Made by a program: the position numbers and the translations under genes. Of a stretch of 64,000 nucleotides of DNA, positions 18,172 through 26,177 are shown one piece after another. The stretch is from WTJH01 sp049889695 (GTDB taxonomy: Bacteria; Bacteroidota; Bacteroidia; Flavobacteriales; Flavobacteriaceae), in assembly GCA_049889695.1 (NCBI GenBank), contig JBMHCX010000018.1, forward strand, positions 124,001-188,000, read 5' to 3'. Below the pieces are notes generated by a model. The model searched no databases. It was not told where the DNA came from and was given only the letters and a program-made list of their open reading frames with translations. Every line of letters begins with the position of its first letter. Positions within the stretch are counted from its first letter, which is position 1.

Positions 18172-18179
18172 AAGTGTCA

Positions 18180-19031
18180 CTATCTTTTTTGTACCCGCAA
18201 AAAGCGTGCTTTTCCAAAGGTATCATTTCTGATTTCAAAATACTGCCAAGTCGTTGTAGAAAAAACTTCGGCAAGTGCTGCTTCACAGCGTGGATTAATT
18301 TCAAAATACAACCAGCCCCCTTTCGCTAGGTGTGTTTGTGCATTCCGCTCTATAGCTCTGTAAAAGTGTACCCGATCCTCGGCCGGTGTAAATAAGGCCA
18401 AGTGGGGTTCATAGTTCAATACACGTGGATGCATTTCCGATTTTTCAGAGAGCAAAACATAAGGAGGGTTAGAAACTATTAACTCAAATGTCTTGGTGAA
18501 TGGCCATGGCAAGCACATATCGACCATTCGAAACGAAACGTCTGCATTATTCAATTGAGCGTTTTCTTCCGCTAGGCGAAGTGCATTTGAAGAGACATCT
18601 ATCGCTGAAATTTGAGAAGATTTCCCCCAACTGTGTGCTAGAGCAATGGCTATACAGCCGCTGCCTGTACCACAGTCCAGTGTATTAAGTGGTGGTGCTT
18701 TCGGATAATTTTCTAAAATCCATTGAACTAATTCTTCTGTTTCTGGTCGCGGAATTAAAACATCTGAATTGATTTTTATGTTTAAATCTAAAAAAAGCTG
18801 TTCTCCTATTAACTGCTGAAGTGGGATATCTTTTAGCAATTTCTCTGCAGCCTCCTTTAACTGTTCCGTTTGTTTTGTTGTGAGTGTTTTGTCAGGGCTT
18901 AAAGCCATTTCCGTCGCATCCATTGAAAACCAGTCTTGCAGTATGCATTTCAAATAAAACCGACTTTCATCGAGCGAAAACTTAGCGGATAAAGCATCGC
19001 AAAAGTAGGTCCGCGCATCTGCTAGTTTCAT
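18180..19031 (-). CDS. prmC: Peptide chain release factor N5-glutamine methyltransferase
   Basis: Methylates the GGQ glutamine of release factors. The Rossmann methyltransferase domain contains LDCGTGSGCIAIAL and the catalytic SNPPY motif; the N-terminal helical domain precedes it. The frame is open back to 19070, but the ATG at 19031 (MKLADARTYF) overlaps the stop of the upstream acetyltransferase as ATGA and fits the family start, giving 283 residues. Confidence 0.95.
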   Translation of the reverse strand: MKLADARTYFCDALSAKFSLDESRFYLKCILQDWFSMDATEMALSPDKTLTTKQTEQLKEAAEKLLKDIPLQQLIGEQLFLDLNIKINSDVLIPRPETEELVQWILENYPKAPPLNTLDCGTGSGCIAIALAHSWGKSSQISAIDVSSNALRLAEENAQLNNADVSFRMVDMCLPWPFTKTFELIVSNPPYVLLSEKSEMHPRVLNYEPHLALFTPAEDRVHFYRAIERNAQTHLAKGGWLYFEINPRCEAALAEVFSTTTWQYFEIRNDTFGKARFLRVQKR

Positions 19032-19519
19032 GCGTCTATTTCTTTTAGCATCCAGACGGAACAATTGCAATGTCCCGTATTGCCAAGGGCGTTAGGTAAA
19101 GCGTTAAAATCAAATTTTGCATAGAGTTTTTGGGCCGCAACCATTTGTGGTAGCGTCTCTAGATAAACTTTTTTAAACCCTTGTTTTTGTGCAAAATCCA
19201 GACATGTTCTCATCATATTCGCACCAAGACCAACTCCTCTGGCAGAAGGATCAAAATACATTTTTTGCAACTCGCAAATTTCTGCTGGCCCTTCTTGCAG
19301 GGGGGCAACCCCTGCCCCTCCAACGACCTTATCGCCATTGACAACCACCCAATACTGCGATTGGGAGGTCTTGTAGGTCTCATACATACGATCCAATTCA
19401 GGATCGGCATAAGCAGTTCCTGTCCTAGGAACATCAAATTCTAGAAGCACCCTTCGTATCACCTTTGCCAGCTCTGCATTATCGGAAGGGGCTATCGGTC
19501 GAATTTCCATCTGATTCAT
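19028..19519 (-). CDS. GNAT-family N-acetyltransferase
   Basis: A 163-residue single GNAT domain with acetyl-CoA binding motif A (SARGVGLGANMMRTCLDFA) and a preceding beta strand (YWVVVNGDKVVGGAGVAP). The substrate is not predictable. Translationally coupled to prmC through an ATGA overlap. A relation to RimI-type protein acetylation is conceivable from the prmC context but unsupported. Confidence 0.85.
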   Translation of the reverse strand: MNQMEIRPIAPSDNAELAKVIRRVLLEFDVPRTGTAYADPELDRMYETYKTSQSQYWVVVNGDKVVGGAGVAPLQEGPAEICELQKMYFDPSARGVGLGANMMRTCLDFAQKQGFKKVYLETLPQMVAAQKLYAKFDFNALPNALGNTGHCNCSVWMLKEIDA

Positions 19520-19524
19520 TTATG

Positions 19525-19532
19525 TAATTTTG
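19525..19532 (+). promoter_or_regulatory. -7 element before ribD
   Basis: TAATTTTG, an exact match to TAnnTTTG, 23 bases before the ribD ATG. No TTG at the -33 spacing. Confidence 0.5.
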
Positions 19533-19555
19533 CTGCAAAATACGTTTAAATCCTA

Positions 19556-20635
19556 ATGTTCACAGCAGAGGCAGAATTTTATATGGAACGCTGCTTAACC
19601 CTTGCCTCCAAGGGGAAAGGAAAAACCCTCACCAATCCGATGGTCGGTGCTGTTTTGGTATTTAACAATACCATTATAGGAGAGGGATGGCATAAAGCCT
19701 ATGGAGAGAGTCATGCCGAAGTAGGCGCCATTAAGAATTGTTGGGCGCCAGAATATATGGATCAGGCGACATTATATGTGAGTCTGGAACCTTGTAGTCA
19801 TCACGGAAAAACTCCCCCTTGTTCCGATTTGATCCTTGAACACAATATCCCTAAAATTGTCGTGGGATGTTTGGATCCAAATCCTCAGGTAGCTGGGAGT
19901 GGCATCGCCCAGCTTAAAAATTCCGGTCGGGAAGTCATCGTGGGGGTGTTACAAGATAAATGCGAAAAACTGAATGCTGGGTTTATTAAATATCACAGAC
20001 ATAAAAGTCCCTTCATTCACCTCAAATGGGCGGAAACAAAAGATGGTTTTATTGCTCCGGCAGACCATCGACCTTATTGGATTAGTCATCCGTTGAGCAA
20101 ACAATGGGTGCATCAACTCAGAAGCGAACACCAAGCCATCTTGATTGGAGTTCAAACACTGCTAGACGATCAACCTCAACTCAATGTTCGCCTTTGGAAA
20201 GGGAATCATCCGCAGGTCTGTGTAATTGATCCGAAAGGGAGATGTTTTGAATCTCCAAAACTTTTGGAGCGACTCGATTGTCCATGGATATTTACCGAGG
20301 CCAATCCACCGAAAAGTACGAATCCTCAGATTCAGCTATTCGCGTGGGAGGGATTAGAGCAATTGAGCCGTATTTTATATGAAAAGAAAATTCAGAGCCT
20401 ACTTGTAGAAGGTGGAGCAAAAACAATTCAATATTTTATTGAAAAAAGGCGATGGGATCAGGCGACTGTATTTCGGTCTAAAAAAACTTTTCAACAAGGA
20501 ATACTTGCGCCGAAAATTAATTTTTCAGCCCTACAAAGGCATACATTTGCCGGCGATGAGGTGAATGTCTATTCGAACAATGAAGCCAACATAGAGGACA
20601 GCTCTTCGGGACACCGAACGGGGCGTTTAGACTGA
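19556..20635 (+). CDS. ribD: Bifunctional riboflavin biosynthesis deaminase/reductase RibD
   Basis: Catalyses the second and third steps from GTP to riboflavin. The N-terminal deaminase (about 1-145) has the zinc site HAEVGAI and EPCSHHGKTPPC; the C-terminal reductase runs from about 150 (HLKWAETKDGFIA) with the LLVEGG motif near 285. 359 residues. The last 17 or so residues (after NVYSNN) extend past the usual family end and are antisense to the 3' end of the convergent thioesterase gene, a 67-base overlap. Confidence 0.95.
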   Translation: MFTAEAEFYMERCLTLASKGKGKTLTNPMVGAVLVFNNTIIGEGWHKAYGESHAEVGAIKNCWAPEYMDQATLYVSLEPCSHHGKTPPCSDLILEHNIPKIVVGCLDPNPQVAGSGIAQLKNSGREVIVGVLQDKCEKLNAGFIKYHRHKSPFIHLKWAETKDGFIAPADHRPYWISHPLSKQWVHQLRSEHQAILIGVQTLLDDQPQLNVRLWKGNHPQVCVIDPKGRCFESPKLLERLDCPWIFTEANPPKSTNPQIQLFAWEGLEQLSRILYEKKIQSLLVEGGAKTIQYFIEKRRWDQATVFRSKKTFQQGILAPKINFSALQRHTFAGDEVNVYSNNEANIEDSSSGHRTGRLD

Positions 20636-20982
20636 GCGTCTAGAAAGGCCAATTTGGTGGTTCCTTTTGCGTTTAATTTACCGTGCTGATTGTGCATTTC
20701 ATAACTAAATAGCATACTGGCAGTTGGCGGAGATTTCAACTGTACTGTGACTGTAAATTCATCTTCAAAAAAAGCGGGAGAAACAAAATTAACTTCCGCT
20801 TGAACAACCGCTAACAAGTAGCCTTTTTGCTCCAATTCCTTATAGGACACACCCAATTCTAAAAGCCATTCCAGTCTAGCTAATTCAAAGTATTTCAGGT
20901 AGTTACTGTGATGCGAGAAACCCATTTGGTCGGTTTCGGCATAGCGGATTCGTTGGGGGCGTGTGGTGTACAGGTGTGACAT
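20569..20982 (-). CDS. Acyl-CoA thioesterase, 4HBT/YbgC type
   Basis: A 137-residue hotdog-fold protein. The start RIRYAETDQMGFSHHSNYLKYFELARLEWL contains the family signature with the catalytic Asp and the NYLKYFE helix. Such enzymes hydrolyse short- or medium-chain acyl-CoA, or aromatic acyl-CoA in some relatives; the substrate here is unknown. Divergent from dnaA across an AT-rich 159-base gap, and overlapping ribD tail to tail. Confidence 0.88.
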   Translation of the reverse strand: MSHLYTTRPQRIRYAETDQMGFSHHSNYLKYFELARLEWLLELGVSYKELEQKGYLLAVVQAEVNFVSPAFFEDEFTVTVQLKSPPTASMLFSYEMHNQHGKLNAKGTTKLAFLDAQSKRPVRCPEELSSMLASLFE

Positions 20983-21141
20983 TCGATTTGTAGGATAATT
21001 TATTTTTTCTTACAAAATTAACATCCAGAATATCCAAAAAAAAAAATTAAAATTCAACATGAAAAAGTGTTTTTTTTTAGATTTTTTCCACCCATATTTG
21101 TCCACAGAAATAAACCAATTTAAATACCCTTCACTTTAACT
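20983..21141. other. AT-rich intergenic region upstream of dnaA
   Basis: A 159-base gap with long A and T runs (around 21034-21048 and 21071-21088). It contains TTGTCCACA at 21098-21106, one mismatch from the DnaA box TTATCCACA, and a weaker TTTTCCACC at 21084-21092. The minus strand carries TAATTTTG (complement of 21013-21020), a -7 match for the thioesterase gene. It may be a dnaA autoregulatory site or a small origin element; one good box is too few to call oriC. Confidence 0.4.
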
Positions 21142-22569
21142 ATGCATCACACCGCTGAACTGGTTTGGAATCGTTGTCTTGAATTCATCAAGGATAATAT
21201 CCAATTACAGGCATACAAGACTTGGTTCGAGCCAATTCAACCGGTGAAATTGGAGGAAAAAGCACTCAGCATACAAGTCCCTAGTAAATTCTTTTACGAA
21301 TGGTTGGAAGAACATTATGTGACGCTCCTAAAAACTGCCTTGACCAAAGAACTCGGTGAAGATGCTCGATTGGTTTACGTGATCCGTATGGAGAACACTT
21401 ACGGTAATGCTAAACCGTTTACCGAAAATATCCCTAGTAACTCAAGACCCAATGTAAGCCCACAAGACGTGGATGCTCCTTTGAGTTCATTTACCAGTGA
21501 GTTGAAAAACCCATTTGTAATTCCGGGGATACGCAATCTACAAGTCGAATCCCAACTGAATCCGAATTACAATTTTGAGAGTTTCTTGGAAGGCGATTCA
21601 AATCGCTTGGCCCGGTCCGCGGCTCTTGCAGTAGCAAATAAGCCTGGTGGTACTTCCTTCAATCCCCTTCTAATTTTCGGAGGTGTTGGACTTGGAAAAA
21701 CTCACCTAGCGCATTCTGCTGGAGTGGAGATTAAGGAAAAATATCCGGACAAAACCGTCTTATATATCTCTGCAGAGAAGTTTACACAACAATATATAGA
21801 GTCCGTTCGCAAAAATACCCGTAACGACTTTATTCATTTTTATCAGATTTTGGATGTACTGATCATTGATGATGTACAGTTCTTATCCGGAAAATCCGGT
21901 ACCCAGGATGTGTTTTTCCATATTTTTAACCATCTACATCAGAATGGAAAACAAGTAATCCTTACTTCTGATAAGGCCCCAGTAGATATGCAGGATATTG
22001 AACAGCGTTTACTCTCTAGGTTTAAATGGGGGCTATCCGCTGAGCTACAAGTCCCTGATGTTGAAACACGTATCTCTATATTAAAGAGTAAACTTTATCG
22101 CGACGGAGTAACACTCGATGATGAAATCATTCAGTACGTTGCGAAAAATATTCAAACCAACGTTCGTGAATTAGAAGGAGCAATTATTTCCTTAATTGCC
22201 CAATCTTCTTTCAATCGTGTAGAGGTCACCTTAGACCTTGCCAAGGAAGTCGTCAATAAGTTTGTAAAAAACATCAAACGAGAAGTATCGATCGACTACA
22301 TCCAAAAGGTTGTTTCCGATTATTTCCAGATGGATGTGGATACCCTTCAATCCAAAACTCGAAAAAGACACATCGTACAAGCTCGTCAACTAGCAATGTT
22401 CTTTGCTAAGAAACTAACCAAAGCCTCCTTAGCAAGCATTGGTAACCAAATTGGAAAACGCGACCACGCAACAGTACTACACGCTTGTAAGACAGTAGAT
22501 AATTTGAGTTTCACGGATAAACAATTCCGCAAATACGTCGACGACCTGCATCAGAAACTCACCCTCTGA
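21142..22569 (+). CDS. dnaA: Chromosomal replication initiator DnaA
   Basis: Binds DnaA boxes and melts oriC. 475 residues: domain I (1-80, NRCLEFIKDNI... TWFEP), a linker, AAA+ domain with Walker A GGVGLGKT (180-187) and Walker B LIIDDVQFL, and the C-terminal helix-turn-helix ending in the DnaA signature GKRDHATVLHACKTV. Complete. Followed after one base by a phosphatase gene, so it leads a three-gene transcript. Confidence 0.97.
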   Translation: MHHTAELVWNRCLEFIKDNIQLQAYKTWFEPIQPVKLEEKALSIQVPSKFFYEWLEEHYVTLLKTALTKELGEDARLVYVIRMENTYGNAKPFTENIPSNSRPNVSPQDVDAPLSSFTSELKNPFVIPGIRNLQVESQLNPNYNFESFLEGDSNRLARSAALAVANKPGGTSFNPLLIFGGVGLGKTHLAHSAGVEIKEKYPDKTVLYISAEKFTQQYIESVRKNTRNDFIHFYQILDVLIIDDVQFLSGKSGTQDVFFHIFNHLHQNGKQVILTSDKAPVDMQDIEQRLLSRFKWGLSAELQVPDVETRISILKSKLYRDGVTLDDEIIQYVAKNIQTNVRELEGAIISLIAQSSFNRVEVTLDLAKEVVNKFVKNIKREVSIDYIQKVVSDYFQMDVDTLQSKTRKRHIVQARQLAMFFAKKLTKASLASIGNQIGKRDHATVLHACKTVDNLSFTDKQFRKYVDDLHQKLTL

Positions 22570-22570
22570 G

Positions 22571-23026
22571 ATGTCTAAGCAACACACAAGTGTGCTCATG
22601 GTATGTCTCGGAAATATCTGCCGATCTCCTTTGGCACATGGTATATTTGAATCCCTTACCCCTACAGATCAATTTATTGTAGATTCCGCAGGAACAGCTG
22701 CCTATCATGTTGGAAATCCTCCAGATCCAAGAAGTATTGCTGTAGCAGAGAAGCACCATATCGATATTCGTCCGCAGAGAGCTCGTCAATTTTCAGAGAA
22801 CGATTTTGAAGAATTCGATTTTGTATTTGTCATGGATCGGTCTAATTTGTCCAATGTATTGGCGCTGGCCAAAAACGATTCGGATCGAGCCAAAGTAGCT
22901 TTACTCTTGGGAGACCAAGAGGTACCCGATCCCTACTATGGAGGACCGAAAGGGTTTGATGATTGTTATGCAATGATTCATCAGGCCTGTCAAAAACGCT
23001 TGGCAGAAATACAGGATTTGAAATGA
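22571..23026 (+). CDS. Low-molecular-weight protein tyrosine phosphatase
   Basis: A 151-residue LMW-PTP fold. The P-loop CLGNICRS supplies the nucleophile C12 and R18, and the general acid is D120 in VPDPYYGG. In bacteria such enzymes reverse tyrosine phosphorylation, often of exopolysaccharide kinases, but no kinase or capsule gene is nearby. It starts one base after dnaA and overlaps the next gene by ATGA. Confidence 0.92.
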   Translation: MSKQHTSVLMVCLGNICRSPLAHGIFESLTPTDQFIVDSAGTAAYHVGNPPDPRSIAVAEKHHIDIRPQRARQFSENDFEEFDFVFVMDRSNLSNVLALAKNDSDRAKVALLLGDQEVPDPYYGGPKGFDDCYAMIHQACQKRLAEIQDLK

Positions 23027-23772
23027 AGGACAAGAAAAAATTAGGCGTTCTCTACCTAATTCCATGTGGATTAGGAGACACACCTTCTTTAGAAGTTTTG
23101 CCATTGAGTGTCCGCAGAATAATTGATTCTTGCCAACATTTTGTTGTGGAACACGAAAAAACAGCACGAGCATTCATCAAAAAAACCAGTCCGAATAAAA
23201 ATCAAAAAGATCTTGTTCTATATCCTTTAAATAAATTTTCAACTTTTGAAGAAGTGAAAAATTATTTAAATCCTGCCATGGAAGGGTATACTATTGGTTT
23301 AATATCAGATGCTGGATGTCCGGCAGTAGCTGACCCGGGTGCATTGATTGTCCAGATGGCGCATGCTAAGGGTATTGAAGTTAAACCCCTTGTGGGCCCC
23401 TCCTCCATACTGTTGGCTTTAATGGCTTCGGGCTTAAATGGTCAGAGTTTTACTTTTCAAGGATATCTTCCCATTGAAAAAGCGGATCGTAAGAAAGCCA
23501 TCAAAAAACTAGAACAGGATTCTAAGCAGCTACAGCAGGCACAACTATTTATTGAAACTCCCTATCGTAACAATTCGCTTTACAAAGAATTATTACAACT
23601 ACTCCGGCCTGAAACTATGTTGTGTATTGCCTGTGACCTGACCCTCACCACAGAGTTTATCGAAACGAAAAGAGTACAGGACTGGAAAAATACAGCCGTG
23701 GATTTTCATAAACGTCCTGCGATTTTCATTGTCGATTGCAGCGAACTATCGTCGTATACCTTTTTTGTTTAA
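23023..23772 (+). CDS. Tetrapyrrole-methylase-fold SAM methyltransferase (RsmI-like)
   Basis: About 249 residues from the ATG at 23023, which overlaps the phosphatase stop as ATGA; the longer frame is ignored. The fold is that of RsmI, which 2'-O-methylates C1402 of 16S rRNA: a SDAGCPAVADPG glycine-rich loop and VGPSSILLALMASGL. It lacks the standard RsmI start and is shorter than the usual 280 or so residues, as is common for a second RsmI-like paralogue in Bacteroidota. Substrate unknown. Its 3' end overlaps mltG by 27 bases. Confidence 0.8.
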   Translation: MKDKKKLGVLYLIPCGLGDTPSLEVLPLSVRRIIDSCQHFVVEHEKTARAFIKKTSPNKNQKDLVLYPLNKFSTFEEVKNYLNPAMEGYTIGLISDAGCPAVADPGALIVQMAHAKGIEVKPLVGPSSILLALMASGLNGQSFTFQGYLPIEKADRKKAIKKLEQDSKQLQQAQLFIETPYRNNSLYKELLQLLRPETMLCIACDLTLTTEFIETKRVQDWKNTAVDFHKRPAIFIVDCSELSSYTFFV

Positions 23773-24789
23773 CCAACGAACGTAATTGCGTTTATTACGA
23801 TTGTGTTCTCGAAGATTTCGGGCAAAGGCGTGGTAACCTGGACGGCTTAAATCGACGACAAAGTAGATGAAAGAATGATCTTCTGCATTTAGGACGGCTT
23901 CAATTGCTCCTAAATCTGGCATCCAAATGGGGCCCGGAGGTAGTCCTCGGTTTTTATAAGTGTTGTAGGGAGATTTAATCTTCAAATCTTTATAGAGTAC
24001 CCTTCGGATTACTGTGTCATAATTATTAAAGGCCTTTTTCATAGCGTATATCACAGTCGGGTCTGCCTGTAAACGCATGCGCTTTTTAAGTCGATTCAGA
24101 TATACTCCTGCGACACGGGGTCTTTCATCCGCTTTGAGGGTCTCTCGCTGAACAATGGCTGCCAAAGAACTCACTTCTACCGGACTAAGCCCTAATTGCT
24201 CGGCTTGCTTGAGGCGCTTTGAGTTCCAAAAACGTTTGTACTCCTTTTGCATGCGCTCGCGAAAAGCAAGGGCGGAGGTGTTCCAAAAGAAACTGTAGGA
24301 GTTGGGCAGATACATTGCCAGAGCCGTATCTTCATTAAAGCCAGAACGTTCTAAAAAATCGGAATCTCTAAATGCCTCTACCAAGGAAATGCTGTCGGCT
24401 TCTATTTGCTTGGCTATTTTACCGGCTAAATTTTCAAGTCGCTCCGCATTGTTAAAGGTCACATTGATTTCTACTCCCCCAGCTCTAAGGATATTCACCA
24501 AATCATTGTTCCCAACACCCTTTGGAATCCAAAATTTACCGGGACGTATATAGTTGAAATAGCCTTTTTTTTCGGCAGCTAATTGAAAATATTCAGGAGA
24601 CTTTAAATAAGGCGAGATCAATCCCATAAGCTCCGCAGCAGTACTATTGGTCGGAATATAAACGGCAACCTTTTCTTCTGCAAACTTTGTGTTATCCCAT
24701 AAAAACACTTGATAAAAGAAAAAAACAAAAGCCCCGCAAAAGGCCACTCCCAGTAAACTAATGATGAGTAATAATCTTCGCCTAATCAT
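23746..24789 (-). CDS. mltG: Endolytic murein transglycosylase MltG
   Basis: Inner-membrane lytic transglycosylase that cuts nascent glycan strands and helps set their length. The ATG at 24789 gives a basic MIRRR start followed by one membrane anchor (LLLIISLLGVAFCGAFVFFFY). The YceG domain has the catalytic Glu in AAIVQRETLK and the conserved RLQADPTVIYA. About 347 residues. It overlaps the end of the upstream acetyltransferase by eight bases. Confidence 0.93.
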   Translation of the reverse strand: MIRRRLLLIISLLGVAFCGAFVFFFYQVFLWDNTKFAEEKVAVYIPTNSTAAELMGLISPYLKSPEYFQLAAEKKGYFNYIRPGKFWIPKGVGNNDLVNILRAGGVEINVTFNNAERLENLAGKIAKQIEADSISLVEAFRDSDFLERSGFNEDTALAMYLPNSYSFFWNTSALAFRERMQKEYKRFWNSKRLKQAEQLGLSPVEVSSLAAIVQRETLKADERPRVAGVYLNRLKKRMRLQADPTVIYAMKKAFNNYDTVIRRVLYKDLKIKSPYNTYKNRGLPPGPIWMPDLGAIEAVLNAEDHSFIYFVVDLSRPGYHAFARNLREHNRNKRNYVRWLNKKGIRR

Positions 24790-25297
24790 GAATGAATTTT
24801 TGATAAAGTTGAATGTTGTGAAATTTCCCTTGAGCAAACCACCAATCTTTAAATGTTGCCGTGGGTTGGTAGTGATATTTTTCGAATAATTGCTTTGCAG
24901 CTACATTGTCTTCCAGCACTTCTGCATAGAGCTGATGTATATTTAAAACGTCCCGAACATAGGTTTCTAATGCCTGAAGACTTTGTAACGCATATCCATG
25001 TCCTTGAAATTGTTCGGCTGTTACAATGGCGACCGCTGCTCTGCGATGGTGTGGATCGAAATCGTATAAATCGATTAGTCCAACAAGACCATTTTTAGAG
25101 TGATCTACTCCAAATCTAAACTGCTTAGTTTGCTCTAACGGAAGTTGTGCTTCAGCCAAATACTGCTCTAAAACAAATCGGGAGAGGGGAACTTTATGTG
25201 CTGTCAGTGAGAGCCATTTTGCCTGATTTTCAACAGCAAATAAAAAATCAATATCCTCGGGCTCTAACGCCCTTAAATGAACGGATCCTCTGGTCAT
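24782..25297 (-). CDS. GNAT-family N-acetyltransferase (RimJ/RimL type)
   Basis: A 171-residue acetyltransferase with the opening LRALEPEDIDFLFAVEN and the acetyl-CoA-binding QFQGHGYALQSLQALETYV followed by the LYAEVLEDNVAAKQLFEKYHY motif of the RimJ/RimL group. The substrate is unknown. It is coupled to dapF (four-base overlap upstream) and mltG (eight-base overlap downstream), so it belongs to a cell-wall gene set. Confidence 0.85.
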   Translation of the reverse strand: MTRGSVHLRALEPEDIDFLFAVENQAKWLSLTAHKVPLSRFVLEQYLAEAQLPLEQTKQFRFGVDHSKNGLVGLIDLYDFDPHHRRAAVAIVTAEQFQGHGYALQSLQALETYVRDVLNIHQLYAEVLEDNVAAKQLFEKYHYQPTATFKDWWFAQGKFHNIQLYQKFIHD

Positions 25298-26073
25298 AAG
25301 GGGAGTTCGCCTTTAAACACAAACGTTGCTGGACCGGTCAATAATATATCGGTATAGGCAGATGCAGCGGGGTTGAATTGTACTTTAAGGACGCCCCCCA
25401 AGGCGTGCATTTCAATGGTTGTCGATGCAGATTGTTGACTGTAATGCATAGCAATAGCCGCTGCTACCGCTCCTGTTCCACAGGCTAAAGTTTCAGCCTC
25501 TACTCCTCTTTCATAAGTCCGGATAGCAAAAGCATTGGGAGACTTTTGCTCCACAAAATTGATGTTCGCTCCTGAAAAACCATGTACATCATGACGCAAT
25601 TGTTTTCCTAAGGAAGGTACATCGACTTGCTCTAATGCTGAAACTAACTGAACATGGTGTGGAGAACCTGTATCCATAAATATATAATCTCCATGATCGG
25701 TAATTTCATGCACCGGATGCATGGAAAGCTCTACTAGATTTGTGGCTACATCTAAACGGGCTTGATGGAGACCATCGGCTGCTGTAAACTGAGTTTTGTC
25801 GGCCATTAACTCTAAACGATGGGCAAAGGCTACAGCGCAACGACTGCCATTTCCGCATAGACTCCCTATACTTCCGTCTGCATTGTAATAATCCAGATGG
25901 AAATCTGCTGAAGTGGAAGGGTTAATGGTCATCAGTCCGTCTGCCCCCACCCCAAACCTGCGATCACAGAGTTGGGCAAGCGTCTCCTTGCTCAGGTGAA
26001 AATCCTCTTGACGATTGTCAAAAAGGATAAAATCGTTCCCAGCGCCCTCGTACTTGTAAAAGGTTACACTCAT
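25294..26073 (-). CDS. dapF: Diaminopimelate epimerase
   Basis: Converts LL- to meso-diaminopimelate for lysine and peptidoglycan. 259 residues with the two catalytic cysteines, C73 in SLCGNGSRC and C198 in LACGTGA, and the GAGNDFIL start. It leads a minus-strand operon dapF-acetyltransferase-mltG, all overlapping. A consensus -7 element sits only four bases before the ATG, suggesting a leaderless or nearly leaderless mRNA. Confidence 0.96.
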   Translation of the reverse strand: MSVTFYKYEGAGNDFILFDNRQEDFHLSKETLAQLCDRRFGVGADGLMTINPSTSADFHLDYYNADGSIGSLCGNGSRCAVAFAHRLELMADKTQFTAADGLHQARLDVATNLVELSMHPVHEITDHGDYIFMDTGSPHHVQLVSALEQVDVPSLGKQLRHDVHGFSGANINFVEQKSPNAFAIRTYERGVEAETLACGTGAVAAAIAMHYSQQSASTTIEMHALGGVLKVQFNPAASAYTDILLTGPATFVFKGELPL

Positions 26074-26077
26074 TTGT

Positions 26078-26085
26078 CAAAAGTA
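26078..26085 (-). promoter_or_regulatory. -7 element immediately before dapF
   Basis: The minus strand reads TACTTTTG, an exact TAnnTTTG, followed by ACAA and the ATG. Transcription would start at or very near the start codon. Confidence 0.5.
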
Positions 26086-26130
26086 GAAAAAATATAGGGT
26101 GTCTGGATTGTTAAATTCCAGTTAACGCGA

Positions 26131-26160
26131 TTGATTTAAATGATCTAAAAGCTAATTTTG
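26131..26160 (+). promoter_or_regulatory. Bacteroidota-type promoter of the HtrA-like protease
   Basis: TTG at 26131-26133, a 19-base spacer, and TAATTTTG at 26153-26160, matching both elements of the phylum's housekeeping promoter. The ATG follows 17 bases later. Confidence 0.7.
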
Positions 26161-26177
26161 TTAAAAAACAATCGGTT

